DNA of 64,000 bases. It comes from Pseudarthrobacter sp. GA104 (lineage in GTDB: Bacteria; Actinomycetota; Actinomycetes; Actinomycetales; Micrococcaceae). The DNA lies in contig NZ_WOWL01000001.1 in NCBI RefSeq assembly GCF_009741265.1, positions 1,612,001 through 1,676,000 on the forward strand. The letters run 5' to 3'. The notes under the pieces were generated by a model, which saw nothing but the letters and a program-made list of their open reading frames with translations, was not told the origin of the DNA and made no database searches. Positions 16,639 through 25,619 of this stretch are shown here, piece by piece. Position numbers and translations under genes: made by a program. Positions within the stretch are counted from its first letter, which is position 1; the number at the start of each line of letters is the position of its first letter.

Positions 16639-17825
16639 ACGAAGGCCGACTTCCCGGTGACGGCACGCCCCACAATGAGGGAATTGATCTCGTAGCTGCC
16701 CTCGTAGGTGTAGAGGATTTCAGCGTCACCGAAGAGCTTGCCCATCTCATAGTCGGCACTGATTCCGTTGCCGCCCAGCAAGGACCGTCCCATGGCCACC
16801 GATGCCCGGGCAAGCCTGGTGGTGGTGGCCTTCGCCATGGCGGCCTGCGCCATCTCCAGCTTCCCCTCCTCCTGGATGCGGGCCAACTGCACCATAAGCG
16901 CCAGCGAGGCGGTGGCATTGCCCAGGATGTCAGCGAGCTGTTGCTGGACCAGCTGGAACCGCGCCAGCTCCCGGCCGAACTGCCGGCGGCTCAGCGAGTA
17001 GGCCCGCGCAACGTCGAACGCGGCAAGCTGGATTCCGGCGGCCTGCCAGCCCACCCAGGCGCGGGAGTCCCGGAGCAGGTCGTTCGCCTTGGCGAAGTCG
17101 GTGGCCCCGGGCAGCAGGTTGGAAGCCGGGATGCGGACGTCGCGCAGGGTGATGTCTGCGTTCTGCATGATCCGCAGGCCTATCTTGTTGCAGATCTTGG
17201 TGGCTGCATAGCCGGGCCGGTCCGTCTCCACAATGAAGGCCTTGACCTGCCGGTCTGCCATGTCCCGGGCCCACACCAGGGCAAAGTCTGCGATGGTTCC
17301 TGCACCGATCCAGCGCTTGGCGCCGTTCAGGATCCATCCATCGCCGTCCAGCCTGGCGGACGTCTCCAGCCCTCCGGAGATGTCGGAACCATGGCCAGGT
17401 TCCGTCAGGGCAAAGGCCCCCAGGCTGGTAAAGGCTTCCAGTCCCGGCAGCCAGCGGTGCTTCTGCTCCTGGGAGCCCAACTCGTTGAGGGTGCCCACGA
17501 TCAGTTCATTGTGGATCCCGGCCAGCGCCGAGAGGGACACATCCGCCCGGGCCATTTCCACGTACATGAGGCCCTTGAAAAGAACCGAACTGCCGTCCAC
17601 CTGAAGCGCGCCGAGGCCATGCCTGCCCAGTTCCGCCAGCAGGCCGAAGGGGAACTCTTCGCGGTTCCAATACTGGATGGACTGTTGGCGCACCCGTGCC
17701 TGCAGGAATTCGCGGACGCTGAGGAACCTCTCGCGTTCGTGGTGCGGCAGGAGGTCCGCCACGTACATCAGGTCCGCGTCAGGAAAAGGCAGCGCGTCGG
17801 CGGGACCTTGCGGCTGCACTGGCAT
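16635..17825 (-). CDS. Acyl-CoA dehydrogenase (glutaryl-CoA dehydrogenase-like)
   Basis: This 396-residue FAD enzyme oxidises an acyl-CoA to a 2-enoyl-CoA. FALTEPGHGSDISGG (about 137-151) is the acyl-CoA dehydrogenase signature. WILNGAKRWIGAGT, the SRRQFGRELARFQLVQQQLA helix and LLGGNGISADY follow, and YEGSYEINSLIVGRAVTG near the C-terminus contains the catalytic Glu region in the glutaryl-CoA-dehydrogenase/ACX4 arrangement. It diverges from a marR gene whose promoter motif recurs upstream of the mms valine operon, so isobutyryl-CoA is a possible substrate. Motif resemblance alone would favour glutaryl-CoA. Confidence 0.9.
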   Translation of the reverse strand: MPVQPQGPADALPFPDADLMYVADLLPHHERERFLSVREFLQARVRQQSIQYWNREEFPFGLLAELGRHGLGALQVDGSSVLFKGLMYVEMARADVSLSALAGIHNELIVGTLNELGSQEQKHRWLPGLEAFTSLGAFALTEPGHGSDISGGLETSARLDGDGWILNGAKRWIGAGTIADFALVWARDMADRQVKAFIVETDRPGYAATKICNKIGLRIMQNADITLRDVRIPASNLLPGATDFAKANDLLRDSRAWVGWQAAGIQLAAFDVARAYSLSRRQFGRELARFQLVQQQLADILGNATASLALMVQLARIQEEGKLEMAQAAMAKATTTRLARASVAMGRSLLGGNGISADYEMGKLFGDAEILYTYEGSYEINSLIVGRAVTGKSAFV

Positions 17826-17851
17826 AAGTCCCCTCCGCTCACGTAACCGTT

Positions 17852-17875
17852 GGATGTCCTAGTATATTCACAAGG
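17852..17875 (+). promoter_or_regulatory. Shared promoter/operator motif upstream of marR
   Basis: Reading toward marR, GTCCTAGTATATTCAC lies about 45 bp before the start codon; TATATT (17863-17868) can serve as -10. The same sequence with few changes lies upstream of mmsA (23650-23673) in the same orientation relative to the gene. On the opposite strand TATACT could be the -10 for the acyl-CoA dehydrogenase gene. Confidence 0.5.
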
Positions 17876-17916
17876 CCAGGAAAAGTGAGCCGCATCACCA
17901 CGAGGAAAGGTGTTCC

Positions 17917-18423
17917 ATGCCTGCCCCGCTCTCCCGCGATCCCATTGCCGAAGCCCAGCGGAACTGGGAAGAACACGGCTGGGGGGATGTGGCCGCTCCG
18001 ATGGCGGCCATAACGGCCATCATGCGCACCCAGCAGATCCTGCTGGCCAGGATCGAGTCCATCCTCAAACCGTTCGGCCTCACGTTTGCCCGCTATGAAC
18101 TCCTGGCGCTGCTGAGCTTCGCCAGGAAGGGTTCGCTTCCCATGAACAAGGCGAGCGCCCTGTTGCAGGTCCATCCCACGTCCATCACCAATGCAGTGGA
18201 CAGGCTGGAACGCGCCGGCCTGGTGGCCCGCTTCCCGCACCCCACGGACGGCCGGACCACGCTGATCGAACTCACCACCGAGGGGCGCACCCTGGCCAAG
18301 CGTTCGACGGCGGCCCTCAACGCCGAGGTGTTCAGCGCCCCCGGCTTTGAACCCGGCGACGTGGAGCACTTGATCCGGATCCTCCGGGCCTTCCGCCGGA
18401 ACGCCGGCGATTTTGAGGATTGA
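17917..18423 (+). CDS. MarR-family transcriptional regulator
   Basis: This 168-residue winged-helix regulator has an N-terminal dimerisation helix (about 25-50, AITAIMRTQQILLARIES), DNA-binding helices (about 75-110; SLPMNKASALLQVHPTSITN, then VDRLERAGLVAR), the wing HPTDGRTTLIELT and a C-terminal dimer helix. It is preceded by GAGGAAAGG at good spacing and diverges from an acyl-CoA dehydrogenase gene over 91 bp. A motif in that gap recurs upstream of the mms operon 5.8 kb away, making this the prime candidate regulator of valine degradation here. The ligand is unknown, perhaps an acyl-CoA. Confidence 0.9.
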   Translation: MPAPLSRDPIAEAQRNWEEHGWGDVAAPMAAITAIMRTQQILLARIESILKPFGLTFARYELLALLSFARKGSLPMNKASALLQVHPTSITNAVDRLERAGLVARFPHPTDGRTTLIELTTEGRTLAKRSTAALNAEVFSAPGFEPGDVEHLIRILRAFRRNAGDFED

Positions 18424-18452
18424 GGATCATGCGGGTCTAGGGGCAATCCTGG

Positions 18453-19106
18453 TCAGCGTCGATACTTTTCCCGCTTGAACCGCCGGACCACGAGGGCGGC
18501 CACGGCAATCGCCAGGGCAGCGTAGACCGCGTAGTTCAGGAACTTGGAGTACTGCTCGATGAGCTGGTACTGGGTGCCCAGAAGGTACCCCAGGCCAATC
18601 AGTGCCCCGTTCCACAGACCGCTGCCGGCCAGGGTGAACAGGCTGAAGGTGCCCATGGGCATGCGCGATGCCCCTGCCGGGAGCGAGATCAGGCTGCGGA
18701 TGCCGGGGAGCAGCCTGCCGAAAAAGATCGATGACCTGCCGTGGCGGCGGAACCAGCCTGCCGCGTGTTCAAAATCCTCACGGTCCACCAACGGAAGCCT
18801 GGACAACCCCCGGATGGAGCGCTCCAGGCCCAGCCTGGCGCCAAGCCAATAGAGGAACAAGGCACCGAGGTAGGCCCCAAGCGTGCTTGCCAAGAACACC
18901 ATTACCAGGTTCAGGGACCCCTGCTTGGCAAGGTAGCCGGCCAGAGGCAGGATCACCTCACTGGGGATGGGCGGCACCACAGTTTCGGCGAGGGTAAAAG
19001 CACCTACGCCCCACTCGCCAAGCTGCTCTATGGCGCGGGCGGCGACGCCTACCAGGCCGGTGAGGTTATCCGTCGAGCCGCCTGCATCCCCCGCCAATGC
19101 CCACAT
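18453..19106 (-). CDS. DedA-family membrane protein
   Basis: This 217-residue integral membrane protein of the DedA/SNARE-associated family is likely involved in lipid carrier (polyprenyl phosphate) flipping and envelope homeostasis. It has four to five hydrophobic segments, including re-entrant-type loops. ETVVPPIPSEVILPLAGYLA (about 41-60) carries the conserved Glu/Pro motif and FFGRLLPGIRSLISLPAGAS (about 128-147) the second conserved Arg motif. The C-terminus is basic. GGGGAG precedes the ATG at 19106. It separates the MarR gene from the mms operon and has no evident link to valine catabolism. Confidence 0.92.
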   Translation of the reverse strand: MWALAGDAGGSTDNLTGLVGVAARAIEQLGEWGVGAFTLAETVVPPIPSEVILPLAGYLAKQGSLNLVMVFLASTLGAYLGALFLYWLGARLGLERSIRGLSRLPLVDREDFEHAAGWFRRHGRSSIFFGRLLPGIRSLISLPAGASRMPMGTFSLFTLAGSGLWNGALIGLGYLLGTQYQLIEQYSKFLNYAVYAALAIAVAALVVRRFKREKYRR

Positions 19107-19181
19107 GCCACTCCCCCATCCGGGTCAAGGTTGCCCTGCCTTGTTTACCTTACGCACCTGTGAACAGGCTGGGACCTATCC

Positions 19182-19958
19182 TTACCGGTGCCTGAACTCC
19201 GGCTGGCGCTTCTCGCTGAATGCCGCCATGCCTTCCTTCTGGTCCTCTGTGGCGAAGAGGGAGTGGAACAGCCTGCGCTCGAACAGGACACCCTGGGCCA
19301 GCCCGGTTTCGAAGGCGGCGTTCACGGCTTCCTTCGCCACCATGGCCGCGGGCTTGGACTTTGACGCGATCACATCAGCGGCCTTGAGGGCCTCCTCCAC
19401 GACATCCTCGGCAGGCACCACCCGGGACACCAGGCCGCAGCGGTCCGCCTCCTCCGCTCCAATGAACCGTCCCGTAAGGATCAGGTCCATTGCCTTGGCC
19501 TTGCCCACCGCACGGGTCAGCCGCTGCGAACCGCCCATGCCCGGCAGGACGCCCAGGTTGATCTCCGGCTGGCCGAACTTGGCGTTGTCCCCGGCGATGA
19601 TGAGGTCGCACATCATGGCCAGCTCGCATCCGCCCCCCAGTGCGAATCCAGAGACCGCGGCAATGGTGGGAATGCGGAGCCTGGTGAAATCCTCCCAGCC
19701 GCGGAACCAGTCGGCTGCATACATATCGATGTAGCTTTGGTCCGCCATCTCCTTGATGTCCGCCCCGGCAGCAAAGGCCTTGCCGGAACCCGTGATGACC
19801 ACGGCTCCCACGCCCGGATCTGCGTCCATGATCCTCACGGCGGACACGAGTTCCTCCATGGTGTCCTTGTTGAGGGCATTAAGCGCGTGCGGCCGGTTCA
19901 GCGTCACCAGCCCTACCCGGCCCCGCTGTTCCACGAGGATGTTCGTGTATTCCGTCAC
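19182..19958 (-). CDS. Enoyl-CoA hydratase
   Basis: This 258-residue crotonase hydrates 2-enoyl-CoA, here probably methacrylyl-CoA to 3-hydroxyisobutyryl-CoA. The CoA-binding oxyanion loop is [11 protein letters not shown] and the second is [37 protein letters not shown] carries the second catalytic glutamate region, and [14 protein letters not shown] closes the domain. Both active-site Glu positions look intact. The GTG start at 19958 overlaps the mmsB stop as GTGA, so it is translationally coupled as the last gene of the operon. Confidence 0.93.
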   Translation of the reverse strand: MTEYTNILVEQRGRVGLVTLNRPHALNALNKDTMEELVSAVRIMDADPGVGAVVITGSGKAFAAGADIKEMADQSYIDMYAADWFRGWEDFTRLRIPTIAAVSGFALGGGCELAMMCDLIIAGDNAKFGQPEINLGVLPGMGGSQRLTRAVGKAKAMDLILTGRFIGAEEADRCGLVSRVVPAEDVVEEALKAADVIASKSKPAAMVAKEAVNAAFETGLAQGVLFERRLFHSLFATEDQKEGMAAFSEKRQPEFRHR

Positions 19959-20980
19959 TCCGGGCTCCCGTCGTCCTGCGCGGCACTGCGTGCTGCGCTT
20001 GGTGGTGCACCGCCTGACGCGTCCTGCAGTGCACTGGTTCTTGAGTTGTCTGGTTCCGCGCCGTCCGGGCGCCCGGACATGTTGCGGATGTCCGTGATGA
20101 TGCCCGAGAAGTCCCTGCCGGCGCCCTCCCCCGCGGCAAACGTATCGTAGATTTCTGCTGCGAGCGGGCCCATCCGCGCCGCCACCCCGGTGCTTTTGAG
20201 CGCGTTGAGGGCGAGGTTGAGGTCCTTTGCCATGAGGGCTCCGGCAAAACCGGGCTGGTAGTCGCGGTTGGCAGGGCTCGTGGGAACGGGGCCGGGGACC
20301 GGGCAGTTGGTGGTGAGCGCCCAGCACTGCCCGGACGCTGCAGACGCCACATCAAACAGCGCCTGGTGGCTCAGGCCCAGCTTCTCCCCCAGGACGAAAG
20401 CTTCGCTGACGGCGATCATGGAAACACCGAGGATCAGGTTGTTGCAGATCTTGGCAGCCTGGCCCGCGCCGTGCCCCCCGCAGTGCACCGCGCGCTTGCC
20501 CATGACGTCGAGCAGCGGACGGACGTGCTCGACGCCCTCGTCCTCCCCGCCGACCATGAAGGTCAGGGTGCCGGCCTCCGCGCCCACCACGCCGCCCGAG
20601 ACCGGAGCGTCCACTGACCGGTGGCCGGCGCCCACAGCGAGGGCTGCCGCTTCGCGGGCCTCGTTGACATTGATTGTGGAGCAGTCCAGGAACATGGTTC
20701 CGGGCTTCGCCGCCGCCAGCAGCCCCCGTTCTCCGGCGTTGCCGCGGTAGGCATCCAATACATGCCGGCCGCTGGGGAACATCGTGAGGACCACATCCGC
20801 GCCGGATACTGCTTCCTCCGCGCTCGCCGCAGTGGGGACGCCGGCGGCCTGGGCGGCTTCAAGGGCTGCCGGCACAACGTCGAAGCCGGTCACGGGGTAG
20901 CCGGCCTTCACCAGGTTCACGGCCATGGGCCCGCCCATATGGCCGAGGCCCAGGAACGCCACAGTGTACTTTTCAGGCAT
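19955..20980 (-). CDS. mmsB: 3-hydroxyisobutyrate dehydrogenase
   Basis: This NAD-dependent enzyme oxidises 3-hydroxyisobutyrate to methylmalonate semialdehyde. [13 protein letters not shown] (about 11-23) is the Rossmann glycine motif and family signature; [20 protein letters not shown] (about 125-144) carries the substrate-binding loop and [14 protein letters not shown] contains the catalytic Lys. At 341 residues it is about 40 longer than usual: the last 45 residues are Ser/Ala/Asp-rich and outside the family fold. It overlaps its upstream neighbour by 8 nt and the following hydratase gene by 4 nt. Confidence 0.94.
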   Translation of the reverse strand: MPEKYTVAFLGLGHMGGPMAVNLVKAGYPVTGFDVVPAALEAAQAAGVPTAASAEEAVSGADVVLTMFPSGRHVLDAYRGNAGERGLLAAAKPGTMFLDCSTINVNEAREAAALAVGAGHRSVDAPVSGGVVGAEAGTLTFMVGGEDEGVEHVRPLLDVMGKRAVHCGGHGAGQAAKICNNLILGVSMIAVSEAFVLGEKLGLSHQALFDVASAASGQCWALTTNCPVPGPVPTSPANRDYQPGFAGALMAKDLNLALNALKSTGVAARMGPLAAEIYDTFAAGEGAGRDFSGIITDIRNMSGRPDGAEPDNSRTSALQDASGGAPPSAARSAAQDDGSPE

Positions 20981-22112
20981 GGTCAGGCTCCTTTAGCTGC
21001 AGGTCCACGCTATTAAGGTCCAATTCCCTGCTGCCCAGCGGCTCGAAAAAGCGGTCCACCAGGCCCGGTTCCACCTCGGCCAGGGTGGGCGGCTTCCAGC
21101 GGGGGTTCCGGTCCTTGTCCACCACCTGCGCCCGGATGCCCTCCCGGAAGTCCGGCGCAGACAGGAACCGGAGGCCCACGCGGTATTCCTGGGCCAGCGC
21201 CTCATCCAGTGTCCGGCCCCTAATCCTGCGCAGGGAGGCCAGCGTGACCTTGACCGACGTGGGCGACTTCGCCTCGATGGTATCGGCGGCCTGAAGGGCT
21301 TCGGCGCTCTTGCCCCCTTGGTAGCCGCGCAGGCGCCGCACAATGTCCTCGGCGTCGTCCGAGGCATAGCAGCTGTCGATCCAGTCCCGCTGCCCCTCCA
21401 GCACGGAGGGCGGGGCTTCCACCCGGTAACGCCCGACGGCGGCCTCCGCCGTCTCGTCCTCCAGCGCCGCCACCAGGGCAGGCAGCTTTTCGGACGGGAC
21501 AAAGTGGCTGGCCAGGCCAAGGAACAGGGCGTCCGCTGCGGTCAGATGCGCGCCCGTCAGGGCGGCATGGGTCCCGGCTTCCCCGGGGGCGCGGGACAGG
21601 AGGAAGGTCCCGCCCACGTCGGGGGCAAAGCCGATGGTGGTTTCCGGCATCCCCGTCCGGGTGCGCTCGGTGACCACCCGGACGGACCCGTGCGCGGAAA
21701 TTCCAACGCCCCCGCCCAACACCAGCCCGTCCATCAATGCCACATAGGGCTTGGGATACCGGGCAATGAGGGAATTGACCTGATACTCCGTCTCCCAGAA
21801 ATGCGCCGTCCTGCCACCGCCCGCCAGCATGTCTTCGTAGATTGCCACGATGTCGCCGCCGGCACAGAGGCCACGGCTGCCGGCGCCCTGCACCAGGACC
21901 GTGGCAACCCCGTCGTCGTCCGCCCACAGGGTGAGCTGCTCCAAAAGCGCGCCAACCATCCCCGCCGTAAGCGCATTCACCGCCTTGGGCCGGTTGAGGG
22001 TCACCACCCCCAGCCGGCCGCGGCGCTCGAACAGCACCTCGGCGTTGCTGCCTGCAGCTCCGGAGGGGCTCCCGGCACCGTCTGCTGCGCTGTTTGCCAT
22101 GCTGGCCGCCAT
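20973..22112 (-). CDS. 3-hydroxyisobutyryl-CoA hydrolase (crotonase family)
   Basis: This 379-residue protein combines a crotonase N-terminal half (GSRGLCAGGDIVAIYEDM, LVLGGGVGISAHGSVRVVT, PETTIGFAPDVGG) with the long C-terminal region typical of HIBYL-CoA hydrolases (WKPPTLAEVEPGLVDRFFEP). It removes CoA from 3-hydroxyisobutyryl-CoA in valine degradation. GAGVGISAHG-type loops and the Glu in PETTIGF match the hydrolase subgroup. The ATG at 22112 overlaps the mmsA stop (TGATG) with AAGGAAG upstream; an ATG four codons later is also possible. Confidence 0.9.
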   Translation of the reverse strand: MAASMANSAADGAGSPSGAAGSNAEVLFERRGRLGVVTLNRPKAVNALTAGMVGALLEQLTLWADDDGVATVLVQGAGSRGLCAGGDIVAIYEDMLAGGGRTAHFWETEYQVNSLIARYPKPYVALMDGLVLGGGVGISAHGSVRVVTERTRTGMPETTIGFAPDVGGTFLLSRAPGEAGTHAALTGAHLTAADALFLGLASHFVPSEKLPALVAALEDETAEAAVGRYRVEAPPSVLEGQRDWIDSCYASDDAEDIVRRLRGYQGGKSAEALQAADTIEAKSPTSVKVTLASLRRIRGRTLDEALAQEYRVGLRFLSAPDFREGIRAQVVDKDRNPRWKPPTLAEVEPGLVDRFFEPLGSRELDLNSVDLQLKEPDHA

Positions 22113-23611
22113 CAGCTTCCTTCCGGCATCACGAAGCTGGCTCCGTTGCGTATTCCTGACGGCCACCGCGTGGTCACCGTCTTGGTCTTGGTGTAGAAGC
22201 GGAACGCGTCCGCGCCGTGTTGGTTGAGGTCGCCGAATCCTGACGCCTTCCAGCCACCGAACGTGTAATACGCGATGGGCACGGGGATGGGCACATTGAC
22301 GCCCACCATGCCCACGTCCACCCGGGTGGCGAAATCCCTGGCGGCGTCACCGTCGCGGGTGAAAATCGCGACGCCGTTGCCGAACTCGTTGTCAGTGCAC
22401 AGCCGCAGGGCTTCATCATAATCAGCCGCCCTGACAACGCTGAGGACGGGACCGAAGATCTCATTGCGGTAGATCGCCATGTCCTTGCTGACGTGGTCGA
22501 AAAGGGTGGGCCCTATCCAGAAGCCGTCTTCATGTCCCTGCACGCTGAAGCCCCGGCCGTCGGCCAGCAGCGTGGCGCCTTCATCCACCCCTGCCTGGAT
22601 GTAGCCCTCGATGCGCTCCTTGGCGGCAGCCGTGACCACCGGGCCAAAGTCCGTGTCCTTGTCCAGGCTTGGGCCCACCCTGAGCGCCTTGATCCGTTCC
22701 TGGAGCCTGGCCACCAACCGGTTGGCTGTCTCCTCCCCTACCGGCACGGCCACCGAAACAGCCATGCAGCGCTCGCCGGCTGAGCCGTATCCCGCTCCGA
22801 TGAGGGCGTCGGCCGCCTGGTCCAGGTCCGCATCAGGCATGACCACCATGTGGTTCTTGGCACCGCCAAAGCACTGCGCCCGCTTTCCGTGGGCCGCAGC
22901 CGTGGCGTAGATGTACTGGGCCACGGGGGTGGAGCCCACGAACCCCACGGCTTTTACCCGGGGATCCTCGAGCAGGGCGTCCACTGCTTCCTTGTCTCCG
23001 TTCACCACATTGAACACCCCGTCCGGAACGCCCGCCTCGGCGTACAGCTCGGCCAGGCGGAGGGGCACGGAGGGATCGCGTTCGGAGGGTTTCAGGATGA
23101 AGGCGTTGCCGGCCGCCAGGGCGGGGCCGGACTTCCACAGCGGAATCATCGCGGGAAAGTTGAACGGCGTGATGCCCGCCACCACGCCAAGGGGCTGGCG
23201 CAGTGAGTGGATGTCAATCCCCGGGCCCGCATCGGTGGAGAACTCGCCCTTGAGCAAGTGCGGCGCGCCGGCAGCGAACTCCACCACCTCCAGGCCGCGC
23301 TGGATGTCGCCTTTCGAATCGGCGAGGGTCTTCCCATGTTCGGAGGAGAGCAGCCGGGCGAGCCCATCGATGTCCTGGTTGACCAGGTCCACGAACCGCA
23401 GCATGATCCTGCCGCGCCGCTGCGGGTTCATGGCCGCCCACTCCAGCTGCGCCTTTTCCGCGACAGCTACTGCGTTCTGCACCTCGTCCCGGCCGGCGAG
23501 CGGCACCCGGGCCTGGACCTCGCCGGTGCATGGATCAAAGACGTCGCCAAATCGGCCTGACAGGCCGGCAGCATGGTGGCCGCCGACAAAATGGGACAGT
23601 TCGCGGACCAT
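22112..23611 (-). CDS. mmsA: Methylmalonate-semialdehyde dehydrogenase (CoA-acylating)
   Basis: This 499-residue aldehyde dehydrogenase converts methylmalonate semialdehyde plus CoA and NAD+ to propionyl-CoA and CO2. The anion-hole Asn is in ITPFNFPAMIPLW (about 147-159), the NAD-binding loop is GFVGSTPVAQYIY (about 223-235), and the catalytic Cys282 is in YGSAGERCMAVSVAV. FGGAKNHMVVMPDADLD is the MMSDH-specific stretch replacing the usual ALDH glutamate motif. It is first in the mmsA/hydrolase/mmsB/hydratase operon; GCGAAGGAG precedes the ATG. The upstream motif is shared with the marR promoter. Confidence 0.95.
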   Translation of the reverse strand: MVRELSHFVGGHHAAGLSGRFGDVFDPCTGEVQARVPLAGRDEVQNAVAVAEKAQLEWAAMNPQRRGRIMLRFVDLVNQDIDGLARLLSSEHGKTLADSKGDIQRGLEVVEFAAGAPHLLKGEFSTDAGPGIDIHSLRQPLGVVAGITPFNFPAMIPLWKSGPALAAGNAFILKPSERDPSVPLRLAELYAEAGVPDGVFNVVNGDKEAVDALLEDPRVKAVGFVGSTPVAQYIYATAAAHGKRAQCFGGAKNHMVVMPDADLDQAADALIGAGYGSAGERCMAVSVAVPVGEETANRLVARLQERIKALRVGPSLDKDTDFGPVVTAAAKERIEGYIQAGVDEGATLLADGRGFSVQGHEDGFWIGPTLFDHVSKDMAIYRNEIFGPVLSVVRAADYDEALRLCTDNEFGNGVAIFTRDGDAARDFATRVDVGMVGVNVPIPVPIAYYTFGGWKASGFGDLNQHGADAFRFYTKTKTVTTRWPSGIRNGASFVMPEGS

Positions 23612-23649
23612 GACTGCAGGCTCCTTCGCATGTGATCCAGGTCATTCCT

Positions 23650-23673
23650 GTTTGCGAATATACTCGGACTTCC
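23650..23673 (-). promoter_or_regulatory. Shared promoter/operator motif upstream of mmsA
   Basis: Read toward mmsA the sequence is GTCCGAGTATATTCGC, matching 14 of 16 bases of the motif before marR (17852-17875). It lies about 40 bp before the mmsA start, in the same orientation and at a similar distance as in marR. TATATT would be the -10. Confidence 0.5.
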
Positions 23674-23856
23674 TACTAATTTCCATACGCGCTGCCCTGG
23701 CCCCGTGGCAGGGTGGCGGTCTGCGCCGTCGTGCGGCACAGTGGTGCCCGATTCCGGCGGATTGGACTCAACGCGCGAGCGTGTCCGCGCCGTTGTGCCC
23801 CGTTTCGGAGCCCTGCCCCGGTCCGCATCTCCGGCGCTCAAGGTAGGTTAGGAACT

Positions 23857-24663
23857 GTGAAGATTGCTACCTGGAACGTGAACTCCCTCCGTGCCCGCGC
23901 CGACCGCGTCGAAGCCTGGCTTCAGCGCAGCGACTGCGATGTCCTGGCCATCCAGGAGACCAAGTGCAAGGATGAAAACTTTCCGTGGGAACTCTTTGAG
24001 CGGATGGGCTACGAGGTTGCCCACTTCGGCGTCAACCAGTGGAACGGGGTGGCCATCGCTTCCCGCGTGGGGCTGGACGACGTGGAGCGCACCTTCCTGG
24101 ACCAGCCCTCGTTCGGCAAGGCCGGCAAGGACCCCGTGCAGGAGGCCCGGGCCATGGCCGCCACCTGCGCCGGTATCCGCATCTGGAGCCTCTACGTCCC
24201 CAATGGCCGGTCCCTGGACGACGAACACATGCCGTACAAGCTCAAGTGGCTGGAGAGCCTGAAGACGCACGCCCAGGAACTGGTCACGCAGAACCCCGAA
24301 GCCCAGGTGGCCCTGATGGGCGATTGGAACATCGCCCCGTTCGACGAGGACGTCTGGGACATCGACCTCTTCGTCAACAACCGGTACACCCACGTCAGCC
24401 CGCCCGAGCGAGCCGCCTTCCACGCTTTCGAGTCGGCAGGCTTCACCGACGTAGTGCGCCCCTACACCCCGGGCCCGGGCGTATACACGTACTGGGATTA
24501 CACCCAGCTGCGCTTTCCCAAAAAGGAGGGCATGCGGATCGACTTCGTGCTGGCCAGCCCGGCCCTGGCGGCGCGCGTGACCGGCGCTTCGATCGACCGC
24601 GAGGAGCGCAAGGGCAAGGGCGCCTCGGACCACGCCCCCGTGCTGGTGGAACTGGCGGACTGA
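23857..24663 (+). CDS. xthA: Exodeoxyribonuclease III
   Basis: This 268-residue enzyme of the EEP nuclease superfamily cleaves DNA at abasic sites and degrades 3' ends in base-excision repair. TWNVNSLRAR (about 5-14) provides the first metal-binding Asn, IQETKCKD (about 34-41) the metal Glu, LYVPNGR the catalytic Tyr/Asn region, GDWNIAPFDEDVWD the catalytic Asp/Asn pair, and GASDHAPVLVEL the C-terminal Asp-His. The GTG at 23857 gives the family N-terminus. TAGGTT lies 7 nt upstream without a convincing Shine-Dalgarno, suggesting leaderless expression. Confidence 0.95.
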   Translation: MKIATWNVNSLRARADRVEAWLQRSDCDVLAIQETKCKDENFPWELFERMGYEVAHFGVNQWNGVAIASRVGLDDVERTFLDQPSFGKAGKDPVQEARAMAATCAGIRIWSLYVPNGRSLDDEHMPYKLKWLESLKTHAQELVTQNPEAQVALMGDWNIAPFDEDVWDIDLFVNNRYTHVSPPERAAFHAFESAGFTDVVRPYTPGPGVYTYWDYTQLRFPKKEGMRIDFVLASPALAARVTGASIDREERKGKGASDHAPVLVELAD

Positions 24664-24697
24664 TGTCAGCATCCTGGACCCACGTTGGGAGGCCGAG

Positions 24698-25522
24698 ATG
24701 ACCGGAAACCTCTACCGGGGCCAGGCCGGCCTGCCATTCTCGTCCACCCTGCGTGTCTACGAGCCGCTGGAAGCCTTCCCCGAGGAGCAGCGCCAGGCAA
24801 TCCAGGCTGAGGGCGCGCGCTCGGCCTCCCGCGCCGCCGTCGAAAATGCGGAACTCCTGGCCTCGCTGGGACGCATCACGCGCTCCGGCGGCGACCCCTT
24901 CCCCACGGGACGCACGGACCTGGTCCGTGTCACCACTGCCCCGGCATCATCCGCGGGAACCGCCGGCGAAACATCCGACGACGACAATGCTGACGCGGAG
25001 CCGGTGCTGCTGTACTGCCCCAGCCAGTTGGTGCTGAGGGCCGGCCTGGCGGCCAACGCCCTGATGCAGGGCATCCACGGTCCGCTGGCCGAACTGCTGA
25101 TCCCCGAGGAGCAGCGGGACAAGCATCAGGAACGGATAGACCAGGTCAAAGCCCGCGACGGATCCGTCCGGGTGCACACCCGTGCGTCCACCTGGGGGAT
25201 CCCCTTCAGCTGGTTCTCCCTGTTCATGGAATCGGACCACAAGGACGTGGTGGAGGCCGGCGGCCGGATCGTCACCGTCCGGGTGTGGGCGCCCATTACC
25301 GACGCCCTGGAGCGGGCACGCTACGCCGTGGCGAACCTTGCCCTGGCCGCACCGGACCTGGACATGCTGGACGACCTCGCCCAGCTCACCGAATGGCTGG
25401 AACTGTTCCACGTCAATTCGATGGTGGAGCTTGACTATGGGGCTGTTGCCGACAAGGTGTACCCGGACGATTCGCCCATGGATATCCGGCTGGGCATTGA
25501 GTGCCTCGCCGAGGGGACATGA
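24698..25522 (+). CDS. Conserved hypothetical protein
   Basis: This 274-residue soluble protein has no signal peptide or membrane segment. The N-terminal part (about 1-100) is Ala/Glu-rich with an acidic linker (ETSDDDNADAEP). The second half looks globular: VLLYCPSQLVLRAGLAAN, ASTWGIPFSWFSLFM and GGRIVTVRVWAPITDALERA are well-structured strand-helix segments. No catalytic motif is evident and I cannot name a family. It follows xthA by 34 nt with GGAGG before the ATG and may be co-transcribed, which does not establish a repair role. Confidence 0.7.
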   Translation: MTGNLYRGQAGLPFSSTLRVYEPLEAFPEEQRQAIQAEGARSASRAAVENAELLASLGRITRSGGDPFPTGRTDLVRVTTAPASSAGTAGETSDDDNADAEPVLLYCPSQLVLRAGLAANALMQGIHGPLAELLIPEEQRDKHQERIDQVKARDGSVRVHTRASTWGIPFSWFSLFMESDHKDVVEAGGRIVTVRVWAPITDALERARYAVANLALAAPDLDMLDDLAQLTEWLELFHVNSMVELDYGAVADKVYPDDSPMDIRLGIECLAEGT

Positions 25523-25619
25523 CCGGCGCCGCTGCAGCCTACCGGCGCCTGGCGTCCCGCTGGATCCCCATCCGCCAGCTGGCGCGCGCTTCCTGACGCC
25601 ATCCGCGCGGGCCAGTCGT

